Origin: Dendrophyllia cribrosa
Taxonomy: Eukaryota > Cnidaria > Anthozoa > Scleractinia > Dendrophylliidae
NCBI GenBank assembly: GCA_024195265.1
Contig: JAJLRJ010000002.1
Location: 50,930,543-50,994,542, forward strand
Length of the DNA: 64,000 bases
Reading direction: 5' to 3'
Part shown: positions 11,793-24,944 of the stretch, piece after piece
How the letters are laid out: each line of letters opens with the position of its first letter
Position numbering within the stretch: the first letter of the stretch is position 1
Translations under genes and position numbers: made by a program
Notes under the pieces: generated by a model
Seen by the model: only the letters and a program-made list of their open reading frames with translations
The model's database searches: none
What the model was told of the DNA's origin: nothing

Positions 11793-12956
11793 TATTCTCC
11801 TAAGAGAACGGTCCCTCCTTGATTCGCGTGCACTCTGCGTGAGAAACTGGCAAGGTCGATAAAACAGGTGAAATTATGTATTAATTAACGCAGTTTCCTA
11901 TTAGTCACCTTATGAGCATATTTGCATGCCAAGTATAAGAAAATTACTCGAAAATATGGTTTTCAAACTAAGAAAAAACGTTATATTTTAAAGTGTCCTT
12001 ATCTACCTTATTATTACTTATTTTCGCGCGTCTCTAATTTCACGCTTTTTTCGTTTGAGAAAATCGCTATATAAAACGACTTACGAACAAAAAATACCAA
12101 ACAGGAATTTATTACCTTTAGGTGAAGGCGGGGGTCCACATGAACGCCATTTTCCCGCCACTTGACATGACTTTAATAGAAATATCTTGTTCACGTTTTA
12201 AGCAATCCAAAAACTCTATGCTCATCTCATGAATCTATGTTATGGGTGTTTTGTAAATTTTTGGGTGATTTTTAGTATGTTTGGGAGGAAATAGTTTTTC
12301 TCAAAGGATTTGTAAAATTAAGAGAAATAAGAAATATTGAAGATTTGAAATTTTAAAATTAGAATTTGTAGTAAATAATTAATAGACGGACAACAAGTTT
12401 ATAGTCCACTAGCAACCTGGGGTGCTCTTACGTGGGTATCAACTGTCATAAAAAAATCATTATCTTTCTTCTATCCCTTCTTTAAACCTCTTAAAATTTC
12501 AATCAAATCCACGTGTACAATGTACGCCCGCCTTAATGATATTCTCAGAAGAGAAATTGTTAAGAAATAAAAAAATATATATATTCATTCCTGAGATAAA
12601 AATTGATTCATTTATTTGATATAAATTTGTTGGTAGAAATATATGTTGAAAGTTCCTGTATGCGAAAGAATGCCTCTGCAAATATCATTGAGGTAATTAA
12701 TTCCTATTTTTGTTTGGTATTTTGTAGTTTCTATGACAACGTTTTTGCAATTAAGTGTATGTCACTTGTTATGATAAGAATCGCCGACGCAGCTTTTGTG
12801 AAAATTAGAATGTTTTAAGCACTACGGAATAAATAATTACGGCAGCCTCGATAATAAATAGTCATGCAAATAGCCAAGTATAAGAAAATTACTCGAACAT
12901 ATGGTTTTCAAACTAAAAAAAAACGTTATCTTTTAAAGTGTCCTTATCTACCTTAC

Positions 12957-13674
12957 GGTTACAGTGTACCTTCGGGGGTGTCTCTAGTATAACAGCTCTA
13001 GCGTCTTAAGATTACACTTAATATACCTAAACCCCGATATAAAATTAAAGCTTATAGAGCTGGCTATCTAAATATGGAAACCATTTTGGTAATAAAATGA
13101 ACTGTCGAATTTTTTACGACGTCTAAATTCGAACGTCCGAATCAGCTTTAAAACGCTATAACTCAAAGCGATTATTGTATTTTGCTAATTTGATTTGTTC
13201 TCGAGTTTTCGGACACGAAGCGCTAAAAAAGGTGTCGGCGATTTCCCATATTCAATTGCAGTGAAAAGTTACAGAATATTTTCGAAAAAGGGAGAAAACA
13301 AATTGAAGTGATCGCACGGAAATGGCTCTTGACGAAAAAGTTTTCGGAAATAAGAAATTCGTCGATAAGTTTTTGTTGATTATATGTTAGCCTAGCTTGT
13401 GTCCAAATTTGAGGAAAATCGAACAAATTCCCTTTGAGTTGTAGTTCTTTAAAGTGTCCCCTACAAGCGAAAAATTAACTTTGAGAAAACAGCGCTTAGA
13501 AAAACATATCGCTTCATAAACAAACTCCGCCCACAAAAGTTATACCGTTATTTCTCCGTCAATTTTCACTATTTTTCGACAATTTTTTTTTGGATGAAAG
13601 TTCATTCTGTAAACTTTATTTTGACGCCAAAAAAAAAATTCAATAAATTTTCGATGTGAAGGTACACTGTAACC
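12957..13674. mobile_element. 718-bp inverted-repeat element unique to copy 1
   Basis: The ends are GGTTACAGTGTACCTTC and its inverted copy (GAAGGTACACTGTAACC). TTA lies next to both ends. Copy 2 lacks it at the matching site, so it inserted after the copies diverged. A truncated, inverted relative is at 24041-24649. Minus-strand open frames inside show no transposase similarity. Confidence 0.75.
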
Positions 13675-14482
13675 TTAATAGAGTAATATTACTTAACCCG
13701 TGAAATAGTTAGTAGAATCGCATACGTCAAAGAAAACTCGCATTCTTATTGGCCAACGAAGCGAGGGTATTTAGCGTGGAATTGCATACCTGAGAAGTGA
13801 TATTGCATGGCATCTTCGAAGGACGATGTTTCTGTACTTTCTTTGTATAGTATGTATACTTTCTTTTAAAATAGTGAGTTTTGATTTGAAGCGAAAAATA
13901 CAGACGTGATATTCACACGGTGATAAATTTGTCAAGAGTGAATTCCTGTTCTTCCCAATTTTATAACCAAAATGTGAACTTTGTAGAGAGTGAAGAAGCC
14001 ATTCACACTGCATTCACTCGTCAGACAATGAATTTTTCTATAGACTATAATTCTATTGTTTTCTTTCGTTTAATTTGGACTATCACACACTAATCGTGGG
14101 TTAGGTAGTGTTTCACGAGTTAAGTCGAAAACCACTCTATCACTTATTTTCGCGTGTCTATAATTTCGCGATTTTTGGTTTAAAAAAAGAATCGCAAAAT
14201 AAAAATACTTGCGAATAAAAAATACCAAATTAATAGGAATTTATCACCTTTAGGTCAAAGATATTCCGGCAGAAGAGAAGCGCAAAACTACGAAAAAATC
14301 ATTCAAACCGATAGACTAATAATTCAAAAAAGCTACGATAACAGTTACAGGCTTTCATTTACACAACTTGGGACGATGCAGTAAGATTCCGATTCACTAT
14401 GCAATGTTGTGTAATTTCGATGGCATCGAAAATGGCGGATTTCACCGTTCGAGCGCGCAGTACATTTTGGATGACTAGGATC

Positions 14483-14857
14483 CTATAAGGAGTAATTGGA
14501 GACGCTACTACGGTCAACAAATTTGGAACTAAGGTATTCGGGAGTAAGACCATTAAGCGACTTATAAACCATCACAGCCCTATGGATTTTTCGTTGAGAA
14601 TCTAGTTTTATCCATCCAAGTTTTTCGATAAGGTTATCAGCGTTTGCATCAAAGTTCGAGTAAGTGAGTATAAGCGCAGCGCGATTTTGAAGTTTTTGAA
14701 GTTTACTGGCTAGGGTTTTGCCACAACATCCCCAGACAGAATTACAGTAATCGAAGTGGGGCTGCACTAAAGACATAAAGATTGATCGGAGAGTCTCGTG
14801 TGGAACAAAAGACCTCACTCTCTTCAACGCTCCAATGCCAGACGCGATTTTCTTACA
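14483..14857 (-). mobile_element. LINE reverse-transcriptase C-terminal fragment
   Basis: About 120 codons read as the end of a LINE ORF2-like protein (jockey/CR1-like). They include YCNSVWG, a KLQKLQNRAA segment and the tail motif KSLNGLTPEYLSSKF. The catalytic reverse-transcriptase motifs lie upstream of this fragment and are absent. It sits in the spacer between the two duplicated blocks. Confidence 0.75.
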
Positions 14858-15371
14858 TTAATTCTCAATATGAACATTCCAAGTTAATAGAGGGTAAGCC
14901 CTTAACAGAGGGCGGCTTAATAGATAAAGAGGTTTGACTGTACCATGCACATGGTTATAAGTGTGACCCTGCCCAGCCCCCTCCCTCTCCCACCAAAATA
15001 ATTAACAAATGTCTACAAATGGAAATGATATTTAATTAACAGAGAGTTATCTGAATATGGTACATGTACATGTAGCTCGTCTTCTTCTCACTCCCCCCCC
15101 CCCCCCCCCCCCACCCTCCATTCTAATCATCACCTGAAACGCAGAAAGTACAATATTTGTTATAGTTGCAATTGTTTTATTTGTATACCAGAAATATGTA
15201 CTGATTACATGGTATTGTGGTTGATGTCACGTAAAAAAATGCAGTTGGCAGTATGACCAGTAGTTCTAACAAACTCATGTAATACGGTGGCTGTTGTGTT
15301 TGTTATGGGTAGTCAGCGGCCGCGGATGGTTGCCAAATAAGACTCAGGGAGAATGGAATCCCCTGACCACT

Positions 15372-15408
<37 letters not shown>
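15372..15408 (+). repeat. 37-G homopolymer
   Basis: Uninterrupted G run flanked by sequence missing from copy 1 at the matching point (near 6353). A frame translating it as poly-Gly is not a gene. Confidence 0.85.
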
Positions 15409-16566
15409 CGAAGAGGACCAACATTGTAGTACTCAATATTAAAATTTCATTAGTAACAACCCACCCGGTTAATGTTTTTTCTTTAGGGGCCATTTGCCCC
15501 CAAGTCTTGCGATTAAGTGGCAACCTGTTTGAAAATCTGGTCGCCAGTGCCACACTTTTGGTGGCCATGGCCCCTAAACTGGTCCCCACTTGGAGGGTTG
15601 ACTACTGACATTACTCACATGCAATTAATACTGTGGAATGAATAAATACAAATCTAGATAATTTTGATGATGGATCACATTGTACATAATTTCCTCCTCA
15701 TCATCATCTGAGTATGAAATAATTGTTTTCAGTGTTTTGAAGAGAATCTACATGTTGATAAGTTGATTGTGAGTTTACTGTGCAGGTGAATGGCAATCAC
15801 AGCCTTAAATATCAACCATTAAATGCATTTTGATATTGATAAAAAAAATACTAAATGACAAAAGACTTAGTTATCTCTTTAGTAACATATCTTAATACGA
15901 GCGGCAAATAAAGTTTACAGAAACTAAAAAAATGGAAACTAAGCATAAGAGATTGTCCTTATGTTAACCCTATTCAGTCTGGGATTTTTTTGAGTTTCTG
16001 TGCCTGTGGGAGGGACATTGTGCTTGTAACTTCAAGAACATTAAGGCTATGACAATGAAACCTTGAGGGTTTATAGTACGTCCAAAACGTCATATGACGT
16101 AATTATTAGGTTATTAGTTATACGGCCGCGATCTTGGATCCGCCATCTTGGATTTCTGAAATTTTTAAAAACCATCCAAATTCACTCAAAATTAATCAAA
16201 ACCAACAAAAAAACGCTAAATGACGTAAAATATAAAAGTTATAGCAATAAACATTGTTTTTGTTCATTCAAAGGTATAAATATGCAAATTTCAAATAACA
16301 TGGCTGTCAAAATCTTGTTGCCATGGAAACATCAAGTCACGTGATCCAAAAATTGTCACATGAAATTGTTGCCAGATAAATTTTTGTAAAAGTCTCAAAG
16401 TTTGATGGCGTTTGAATACATATTAAAGAAGTTATGAATGTTGAAAGTTAGCGCGGGCACTTTGTGCACCCCCCCCCCCCCCAGGCCGAATATTGTTAAC
16501 CTAGTAACATGAGCATTTCATTTAGCTGCTCCAATGGCAAAGTAGTGCAAAGCACAAGGTATCATA

Positions 16567-18224
16567 TTATTTTAACACGAAGATTTCAATCCTTATGACA
16601 GGCCAGGTCTGGTAGGTGACGAAATAAAACCGAACAAATTTGGCTTCCACGGCAGCACGAAGGGAGTTCTTCACAACAGTATTCCGATCTGTGTTTCCTG
16701 GGAACACCTGAGGATGTAAATATAACATACTTATAATAGCTTACATTGTTTCAAATAAGCAAACTCAGTAAAAAAAATAATCTGCTTAAGTTTCAATGAG
16801 GTATTGAAAGCGGATAAATATAACGTAAATGAGCAGGAGCCCATATTATTATGGGTTCCTAAAATGAGGCATTGTCAATGGTACAATAGTCGGAAGAGCA
16901 ATTTGGGAATGTGGGTTAAATTCACACTTAGAACCGTATGCAGAGCAATGTAGACTGGCTTATGTAAATGGTTTGATACACTCTTCTCACCATTGATTCT
17001 TCAGTGAAACCAGAACCCATCAGTTTATGTAAGTTCCTCTTACCAAGTTAGCTATATTTACAGGAATAACACTTGCAGCTTTACAAGGTAAAATCACCCG
17101 TCACTCCTTATACATCCCTAGCTGTACATGCTATTTACTTTCTTTAGACCTTTTACACACCTTTTCAGCGTTGTTCTCTTTGTAGGTGTTCCATGTTGCT
17201 CCATCAGATGAAAACTGTAATTTGTAGCTGGTGGTCCATTCATCGATATCTGTTGCTCCTTGTGTTTCCACTGCACATACTAAATTATCTGCACCAATAT
17301 CAACTTGAAGATATTCTGTTCCGGGAGATTTAGTACTTGGACACCACCCTCTCCCCCTGGTTTCATTCAGTCGGCCGTAGTATGGACTATATTCATTTTT
17401 ATCATAGCATGAGCTTGCAGTCATTCTTGCATCTGGTATCGTGTTTCTATCCGAAACGCCCACAGGATGACACTCTGGAAGTGAGAGTTTCAATAAGATT
17501 ATCATCAGTCAAACAATCAAAATTAGTGTATTGCATGGTGTAGCTTTTTTTCTGCCTGACAACATGGGATGGATTTTTGTATGAATCATATGAATTAAAC
17601 TATGATAAGCAAGACATCCCATCGGACCGGTTGACGGCAGATAGCAACCATATCTTCTCTTGCCTAGTTAACCACTTTTTAGTGCAATGCATTATTGATT
17701 TTGTTAATTTACCTTTTTCACAAAGATTTCCAAAGAATCCCTCACGGCAGTCGCACACATAGGTATTTTCCTTGTACAGTGTACGACATTTTCCGTCATT
17801 TTGACATGGAAAGCTCTCACATGGGCTCTGGTAATTAATGTAGAAAATATTAAAAGTTTTGTGACAGTATTGCACTTTTAAGTGCTAAAGAACACGAAAA
17901 TACACTGCAGTGGAGGTTAGGACTAGAGTGATGGCAGTAGACGAGAATTGATAGTTTTACAAAAATTAAAGTACATATGATTACGAGTTGACTAAGATCA
18001 ATAATTTAAAGTATACAGACTATATAATAACAAAACACAAACACATTGTTTTGGCGTAACGCGGGACACATCTAAGAAGTTAGCATGACAAGCGATTTCG
18101 TTGCGTGACCATTAACCAAGCCTCACCTATCTCCCAAGCACTACACGCTGGATCGAAAAAAAAGTATTGACACGTCGAGTGATACACCTATCAATGTAGA
18201 TCCTGCACGGGGGAGGAGGGGGAG

Positions 18225-18318
<94 letters not shown>

Positions 18319-21300
18319 CGGAGTGCGGGCAAGGCTAGGGATTTGACGACATGAACGATCCCCTCCATCGAGCATTTGATTGCGAGTCGCGGCCGGGGGG
18401 TTGGAACAGTTGATTTGACCGGGAAGCGCCTGGGTCCAATCTTCAGACGTGTCTACTATTAAAGCGTCTTCCTTCTCTTCCCACACACGATGAGTTTTTC
18501 ATCGACATTTATCTGTCATTTTAAATGCCATCTAATCACAAAATAGCGACCTTAAGAACATTTTGTCGTTTAAGTGCACATTGAAGTAATAATCCTGGAC
18601 ATCCGTGACCTTTTATTGTTTTCAGTATAAGACAAAAAGTAATTTCTTTATTAGTTGAAGGATGGATTGATATAAAATAAAGGTAATTTTAGAAAGTACT
18701 TGTTAGTCTGTTTCAAGTTCTGCCTCTAGGTGGGTCTCCTTAGATACATTTGAACTTAACTGGAATTCCCACCCCCGGTACATACTCTCCCCTCCCCCTG
18801 CGGGATTTACATTGATAGGCGCATAGAGCAGTTTTCAATTGAGTGTCGTAAAACCAAAACCAAAGTAATTACTCTGACCAATCACAGCAGTCGTAAACAA
18901 TCCAATGAACCAATCAGAGCTCGAAGCAATTACATGTCGGCGGCGCCAAGCGCGGGAAAACGCGTGTGAGCAAGTCACGATTGGTTTTGGTTTTACTTCT
19001 GATTGGACGAGAAAGTGGCGCGAGATTTTTTAGCCAATCACAAAGCGTAGCAATGCAAAACCAAAGCAATTGTGTAATTACTTTCGACACTCAATTGAAA
19101 ACTGCTCTAATAGCAGGAACATTTAAGCCCGACTTGTCTTCCCCGCACTTCATGCTGACGGGACAGAACAAGTGTATTAGCAGGTCCATTAGATTGCGTG
19201 ACCTAAAAGCCTCTCCTATACGCTAATATCACAAGGACAGCTAGTACTAGGTCGACCGGGGTATTGGTGGGTTCATTAGATTGCGTGACCCGAAAGCCTC
19301 ACCTATCTACCCAGCACCGTACGCTGACATCACACGAACAGCTAGTGCTAATTCCGCTAACCAAAAATTCCTACTTTAGCTTAGATGGCGAAATCTTTGT
19401 CAAAAAAAAGCAAAAAACAAATAGAACAAATAGAACAACGGCCAGGGAGCATCGCTGGTCCCGAACCTCGTAAGCCAATTTAAAATAAGAAATTTGTAAT
19501 TCAGTTGTTCCAATCTTTTTAATCTCTAACCACGTTATACTGTTTGCAAACAAACGTCGCTTGTTAGTTAAATAAGGGATTTGTTTATTTATTAGATTTT
19601 TGTTAGGTAATCTGTATATGGGGATAAACCTCAAGATCTACCTTTTCAAATATTTGTACTTCAATATTTGAATAAAGTATTATTATATGCGTGCTTCAGA
19701 AACGACAGTAAATACGTGAGGAGGCGTAACTGTCAATCAAATGTTTACAAGCTGAATAGCTATAAACCTGCGACATAATTTGAGAGAATGTTGCTTTTAC
19801 TGATTAAAGTTATAAAAGCGCCAAATATCTGATAACAACTATCAGGCTCTCTATAGTTTAGTTTCCTTTTTTTTCTTTGAAAAAAATTGTTTTCACTTAC
19901 AATGTAAATTCATTCTATGTTTTAATTGGGCAGTAATTCCCTTGTGTGTATTATGCTATAGATTTGGAAGGAGGCGGATTTAACTTTTTAAATATGTGGA
20001 TTTAATGCCAAATTGTGAACCGTGATATTCAAACAGGATCCTGTATTCAAATGAAACATTTGAGTTTTTAAGACAAAATTCTCACTAAGCTAAGCACACT
20101 GTAACCGCCTTTTGCGAACAAAATTCCCATTGAGCATACTATCCAACATTTTGTAACATGAAACATCTCTACATGTAAACAGCATGGAAGATATTGGGAG
20201 TTAAAGACAGTTACCGACTCAACCTACCGCTATGGCATAGTGATCGAATTCCTGACTCGGCACAAAATTGCTGGAGTGATTGTACTTGTCTGTAGCCAGT
20301 AGATGGCAAACATGATTGTAGGGACTGACCATGGATGACACATATTTAGCAATATTGAATGAAAAACAAGCCATGGTGGCGATGCATCGAAAGGCGCACT
20401 TGACTGAATCCTCAACGTAGATGGAGGCCAAAACTTGGGAGACATTCAGCGTGTGGTTTAAAAACCTCTAGAAGTTGCCATAATTGACGACGTCGTGCTC
20501 GCCTCGTTTTACCTGTTTAATATTTTAAAAGAACGAGTTTTATTTATTAGAAAAGGACATAGAGCCAAACTTTTCCCTCTCGAGATAGTCATGCAAGGCA
20601 AACAAAAATGCAGCCTTGATAACTTAACTAGCTGCATGTAACTACAGACATTGTGAAACTTAAACTTCCATGGTGGAATTTAACGTGACTATTCTAATGT
20701 TTTAACAATATAGCCTGGTTTTCTTATTGTGATTAACACTGTTTTCATGGCCATGGAATTTAACTTCTGATGATTTAATAGCTATATCAAAGTCCATACA
20801 GTGTGTTGCCCAGTTTCCGGCCAGTACCAGTTTCCGGCCAAAAAACAATTACGTCGGTTATGTTCGTCGGAGTTTTAAATTTTCGTCCACCGAAGCGTTC
20901 CGAAAGAAAGACGAACATTTCCGCTACACATTGGTGGTTTTGGCGTTCTTTTTGAACAAGGAACGGCTGAGGAAGGAAATGTTTTGTCCAGGTGATTGAA
21001 CGTTTAGCGATTAATTTTGGCTCGTTTCACTGCACATCAAAACTACCGTAGATAAACAAATAGCTCGTTTCACAGGAAATATCTCAAGGAGCTTCATAAT
21101 TTTTGGACAAATATTAGATTAAAGATGAAAGTGATTAGGGAATCTATCATCGTCAGCTGGAATAGGGCTGTTCCTGAAATTTTAGCAGTCAACTCTCAGC
21201 GAAGATTTCGACCTAGTGTGCCAGTTTCCGGCCACTAAAAGACAAATTGCTCAAAACCTATTTCTTATTAAGTGAAAGAACCGAATATTAAAATTTCCTG

Positions 21301-22174
21301 GTCGAGAAATTAAAGATACATGTGTTAGTGTAACAAAGATTACGAATTAACAACAGCTTATGCATGTATAGCGTGACTAAAAGTACGTAAGTCATGATTT
21401 GTTTTTGTAGTAGTCTGTCAACAAACTGCGGAAGACACGCTTCCGGGTCACTAAGGTCATACGTATTTTGAATAGTAAAACAGTAGGCGACAAAGCTTAA
21501 TATTGAAACTTACCTGATATTTATAACTAGGCGACCACTATTATCAAGGGACTTACAAGTCGGTTTACGTCGAGCGGTTTCAAGGAAAATTTACTTAAGT
21601 CGGTGGCCGGAAACTGGGCTAGCTGGCCGGAAACTGGGCAACTTACTAGTTTTGCGAAAAATGGTATAATTTCTTTAATACTTGGGGAAGGTCGCCAACC
21701 ATTTAACGTTTTAAAGGTAAGTAAATGAACTGTCTTTGAAAGGAAATTGAGAAATTTTCCGTGCAAAACAAAGGAGTTATAGCGATTACAAACTAAAGTG
21801 GCCAGAAACTGGGCAACATACTGTATATGTCCCTCTTTGGGACTGTTATATCACGTTAATTGTTACTGAGGACTTTCTATTTGCCTTATTTGGGTAACTA
21901 GCTTCCGGCTGCAAATGAATAAAGTCACACATGAACTCGTTGCTTATAATTATATCCAAACGTCTGAGTCTTCATAGCTTAATTTGTCAGCACATCCCAC
22001 AAGATAGACTCGCGTTAGTAAATTGGCTTCAAATACCGCAGTGCTATAAAAAAGAAACCGGGATGATTGTTTACAGACTAGCTATAAAACACTGACCTCA
22101 ACATGCTGCTTTGCCACTTGAACTAACGTAGTAAAGCCAAGAGCGATCCAAACTGCCACTATCTTCAGCTGCAT
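16567..22174 (-). CDS. Secreted PAN/apple-EGF-F5/8C (discoidin) protein, copy 2, intact
   Basis: The exons in transcription order are 22174-22097, 20467-20228, 17827-17713, 17474-17161 and 16707-16567, giving 888 bp and 295 aa. All splice sites are GT/AG and the phases close exactly. Exon 1 encodes a signal peptide (MQLKIVAVWIALGFTTLVQV). Exon 2 is a PAN/apple domain with CAFRC, ACFSF and CHLLATDKY. Exon 3 is one EGF module with six cysteines ending FFGNLC. Exons 4 and 5 form one F5/8 type C domain (ASSCYDKNEYSPYYGRLN, GWCP, YLQVDIG, ending VRFYFVTYQTWPVIRIEIF). The usual C-terminal cysteine is missing. Such proteins bind carbohydrate or phospholipid at the cell surface or in the matrix; a specific ligand cannot be told. 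Intron 1 holds a Tc1-like insertion; intron 2 holds a MITE and a 93-G tract. Confidence 0.88.
18226..18318 (+). repeat. 93-G homopolymer in intron 2 of the copy 2 gene
   Basis: An uninterrupted run of 93 G. The matching place in copy 1 (about 9196-9227) has only short interrupted G runs. The poly-proline frames on the minus strand are artefacts of this tract. Confidence 0.85.
18826..19107. mobile_element. 282-bp MITE with TA duplication; empty site preserved in copy 1
   Basis: The ends are GAGCAGTTTTCAATTGAGTG and its inverted copy. TA flanks it at 18824-18825 and 19108-19109. Copy 1 (about 9730-9740) reads straight through with a single TA, which proves the exact boundaries. No transposase is present. 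Confidence 0.9.
20799..21823. mobile_element. 1025-bp element with CAGT ends and TA duplication; empty site in copy 1
   Basis: The left end reads CAGTGTGTTGCCCAGTTTCC and the right end is its inverted version (CAGTATGTTGCCCAGTTTC). TA flanks both sides, and copy 1 near 11450 has one TA only. The CAGT ends and TA target fit the Tc1/mariner superfamily. The motif CAGTTTCCGGCC recurs inside (about 20827, 21225) and inverted (about 21604-21640). No transposase frame is visible, so it is non-autonomous. Confidence 0.85.
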
Positions 22175-23178
22175 TATTCTCCTAAGAGAACGGTCCCTCC
22201 TTGATTCGCGTGCACTCTGCGTGCGAAACTAGCAAGGTCGATAAAACAGGTGAAATTATGTATTAATTAACACAGTTTCCTATTAGTCACCTTATGACTA
22301 AGCATATTTGCATGCCAAGTATAAGAAAATTACTCGAAAATATGGTTTTCAAACTAAGAAAAAACGTTATATTTTAAAGTGTCCTTATCTACCTTATTAT
22401 TACTTATTTTCGCGCGTCTCTAATTTCACGCTTTTTTCGTTTGAGAAAATCGCTAAATAAAACGACTTACGAACAAAAAATACCAAACAGGAATTTATTA
22501 CCTTTAGGTGAAGGCGGGGGTCCACATGAACGCCATTTTCCCGCCACTTGACATGACTTTAATAGAAATATCTTGTTCACGTTTTAAGCAATCCAAAAAC
22601 TCTATGCTCATCTCATGAATCTATGTTATGGGTGTTTTGTAAATTTTTGGGTGATTTTTAGTATGTTTGGGAGGAAATAGTTTTTCTCAAAGTATTTGTA
22701 AAATTAAGAGAAATAAGAAATATTGAAGATTTGAAATTTTAAAATTAGAATTTGTAGTAAATAATTAATAGACGGACAACAAGTTTATAGTCCACTAGCA
22801 ACCTGGGGTGCTCTTACGTGGGTATCAACTGTCATAAAAAAAAATCATTCTCTTTCTTCTACCCCTTCTTTAAACCTCTTAAAATTTCAATCAAATCCAC
22901 GTGTACGCCCGCCTTAATGATATTCTCAGAAGAGAAATTGTTTTTTGCAATTAAGTGTATGTCACTTGTTATGATAAGAATCACCGACGCAGCTTTGTGA
23001 AAATTAGAATGTTTTAAGCACTACGGAATAAATAATCAATAGCATCGATAATAAATAGTCATGCAAATAGCCAAGTATAAGAAAATTACTCGAACATATG
23101 GTTTTCAAACTAAAAAAAACGTTATCTTTTATAGTGTCCTTATCTACCTTTTTTAATAATAGAGTAATATTACTTAAC

Positions 23179-24040
23179 CCATTCACACCTGAGGATTTTT
23201 ACGTTTTTGAGTGATTTTCTGCATACACACGCCCCATAGGATTTCGTGACTTCATATTTGGAGTTACCATTGAAAGTGCTGCTGTTCTAAAACACTGAAG
23301 GCTCGAGTTTACTGGAAACGTCATTGTGACGATGTCATTTTGCTTGGTTGATTTGCAATAAAGGGTCCAATATGAATTACAGTCTACGATTTATGGTAAG
23401 TTCACAGCCATTTTTCATCTTTAGTAGCTGCCTGATGAGCATCATTAAGCTTGTAGGTAGTTCAGAGTCCACTTCTCAATGAAGCGAGTTAGGTGTTGTA
23501 CTTCGTTTACGAATTTGGCTCGTTGCTCGTTGAACTGAAAAAATGGCCGCCTGGAAACGAAGTAGCTTTGGGACTCGACTCTGGATGAATTTCTCGACCT
23601 ACCGCGGCATATTTTGGAAGTTGCGACCACAGGAGAACACAACAAGCGCGAAATTTCGGCGGTGGGTCAGAGTGGCTTATTTCCCAGCATGCATTGCGGT
23701 GGTGATGTTGAAAATCGAGGCAAGGTGAGTATGCACTAATATAAGAAGCTGTAGCTAGGCCCGAGCAACGAATAAGAGCAAAAAACTTCACTGCTAAGCT
23801 AGGACTAGGACTGAATTTTGCTGTAAATGTTGACTTTTGGGTTTGCCACGATGATTTGAATAAAAAAAACTAAAGGCAAAAACGTGATTTTTGTTGTTTT
23901 TCTATGACGTTAAAAACGGTAATTTTTGTTATTGTCCAAATTCAAACGCTGATTTTCTGCAAAAATCGCTGACTTTTTTGTGTTTATTGGGTATCTCAAT
24001 TTGAAAGACTTTCTTGTCAATGCTCACAACTGCTAGTTAA
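23179..24040. other. Copy-2-specific sequence, no recognised gene
   Basis: This stretch is absent from copy 1. Frames of 60-95 codons on both strands around 23445-23791 overlap each other. The plus-strand one starts MAAWKRSSFG and ends at a donor-like GTGAGT near 23725, but it shows no recognisable domain. Confidence 0.35.
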
Positions 24041-24649
24041 GGTTACAGTGTACCTTCAGATCGAAAATTTATTGAATTTTTTTTTTGGCGTCAAAATAAA
24101 GTTTACAGAATGAACTTTCATCCAAAAAAAAATTATCGAAAAATAGTGAAAATTGACGGAGAAATGACGGTATAACTTTTGCGGGCGGAGTTTGTTTATG
24201 AAGCGATATGTTTTTCTAAGCGCTGTTTTCTCAAAATTCATTTTTCGCTTGTTGGGGACACTTTAAAGAGCTACAACTCAAAGGGAATTTATTCGATTTT
24301 CCTCAAATTTGGACAGAAGCTAGGCTAACATCATATAATCAACAAAAACTTGTCGGCGAATTTCTTATTTCCGAAAACTTTTTCGTCAAGAGCCATTTCC
24401 GTGCGATCACTCCAATTTTTTTTCTCCCCTTTTCGAAAATATTCTGAAACTTTTCACTGCAATTGAATATGAGAAATCGCCGACACATTTTTTTAGCGCT
24501 TTGTGTCCGGAAACCCGAGAACAAATCAAATTAGCAAAATACAATAATCGCTTTGAGTTATAGCGTTTTAAAGCTGATTCGGACGTTCGAATTTAGACGT
24601 CGTAAAAATTTCGACAATTCATTTTATTACCAAATGGTTTCCATATTTG
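24041..24649. mobile_element. Truncated inverted relative of the 12957-13674 element
   Basis: Starts with the same GGTTACAGTGTACCTTC end. It reads as the reverse complement of most of the copy 1 element, but the other terminal repeat is missing. Confidence 0.7.
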
Positions 24650-24944
24650 AATCGCATACGTCAAAGAAAACTCGCATTCTTCTTGGCCAACGAAGCGAGG
24701 GTATTTAGCGTGGAATTGCATACCTGAGAAGTGATATTGCATGCCATCTTCGAAGGACGATGTTTCTGTACTTTCTTTGTATAGTATGTATACTTTCTTT
24801 TAAAATAGTGAGTTTTGATTTGAAGCGAAAAATACAGACGTGATATTCACAAGTGATAAATTTGTCAAGAGTGAATTCCTGTTCTTCCCAATTTTATAAC
24901 CAAAATGTGAACTTTGTAGAGAGTGAAGAAGCCATTCACACTGC

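Larger units (their letters stand above)
5862..14279 (+). repeat. Segmental duplication, copy 1
   Basis: The block matches 14887-26209 in direct orientation, from ATAGAGGGTAAGCCC to GGCAGAAGAGAA. It includes a complete five-exon gene locus. Exonic parts are almost identical between copies; most difference comes from insertions, deletions and poly-G length. Copy 1 has its own insertion at 12957-13674 and lacks those of copy 2. Confidence 0.85.

Noticed and set aside
15294..15608. Poly-glycine frame
   Set aside because: Crosses the 37-G run in repeat sequence; no domain and no splice logic.
18127..18486. Poly-proline open frames
   Set aside because: They are translations of the 93-G tract in an intron of the copy 2 gene.
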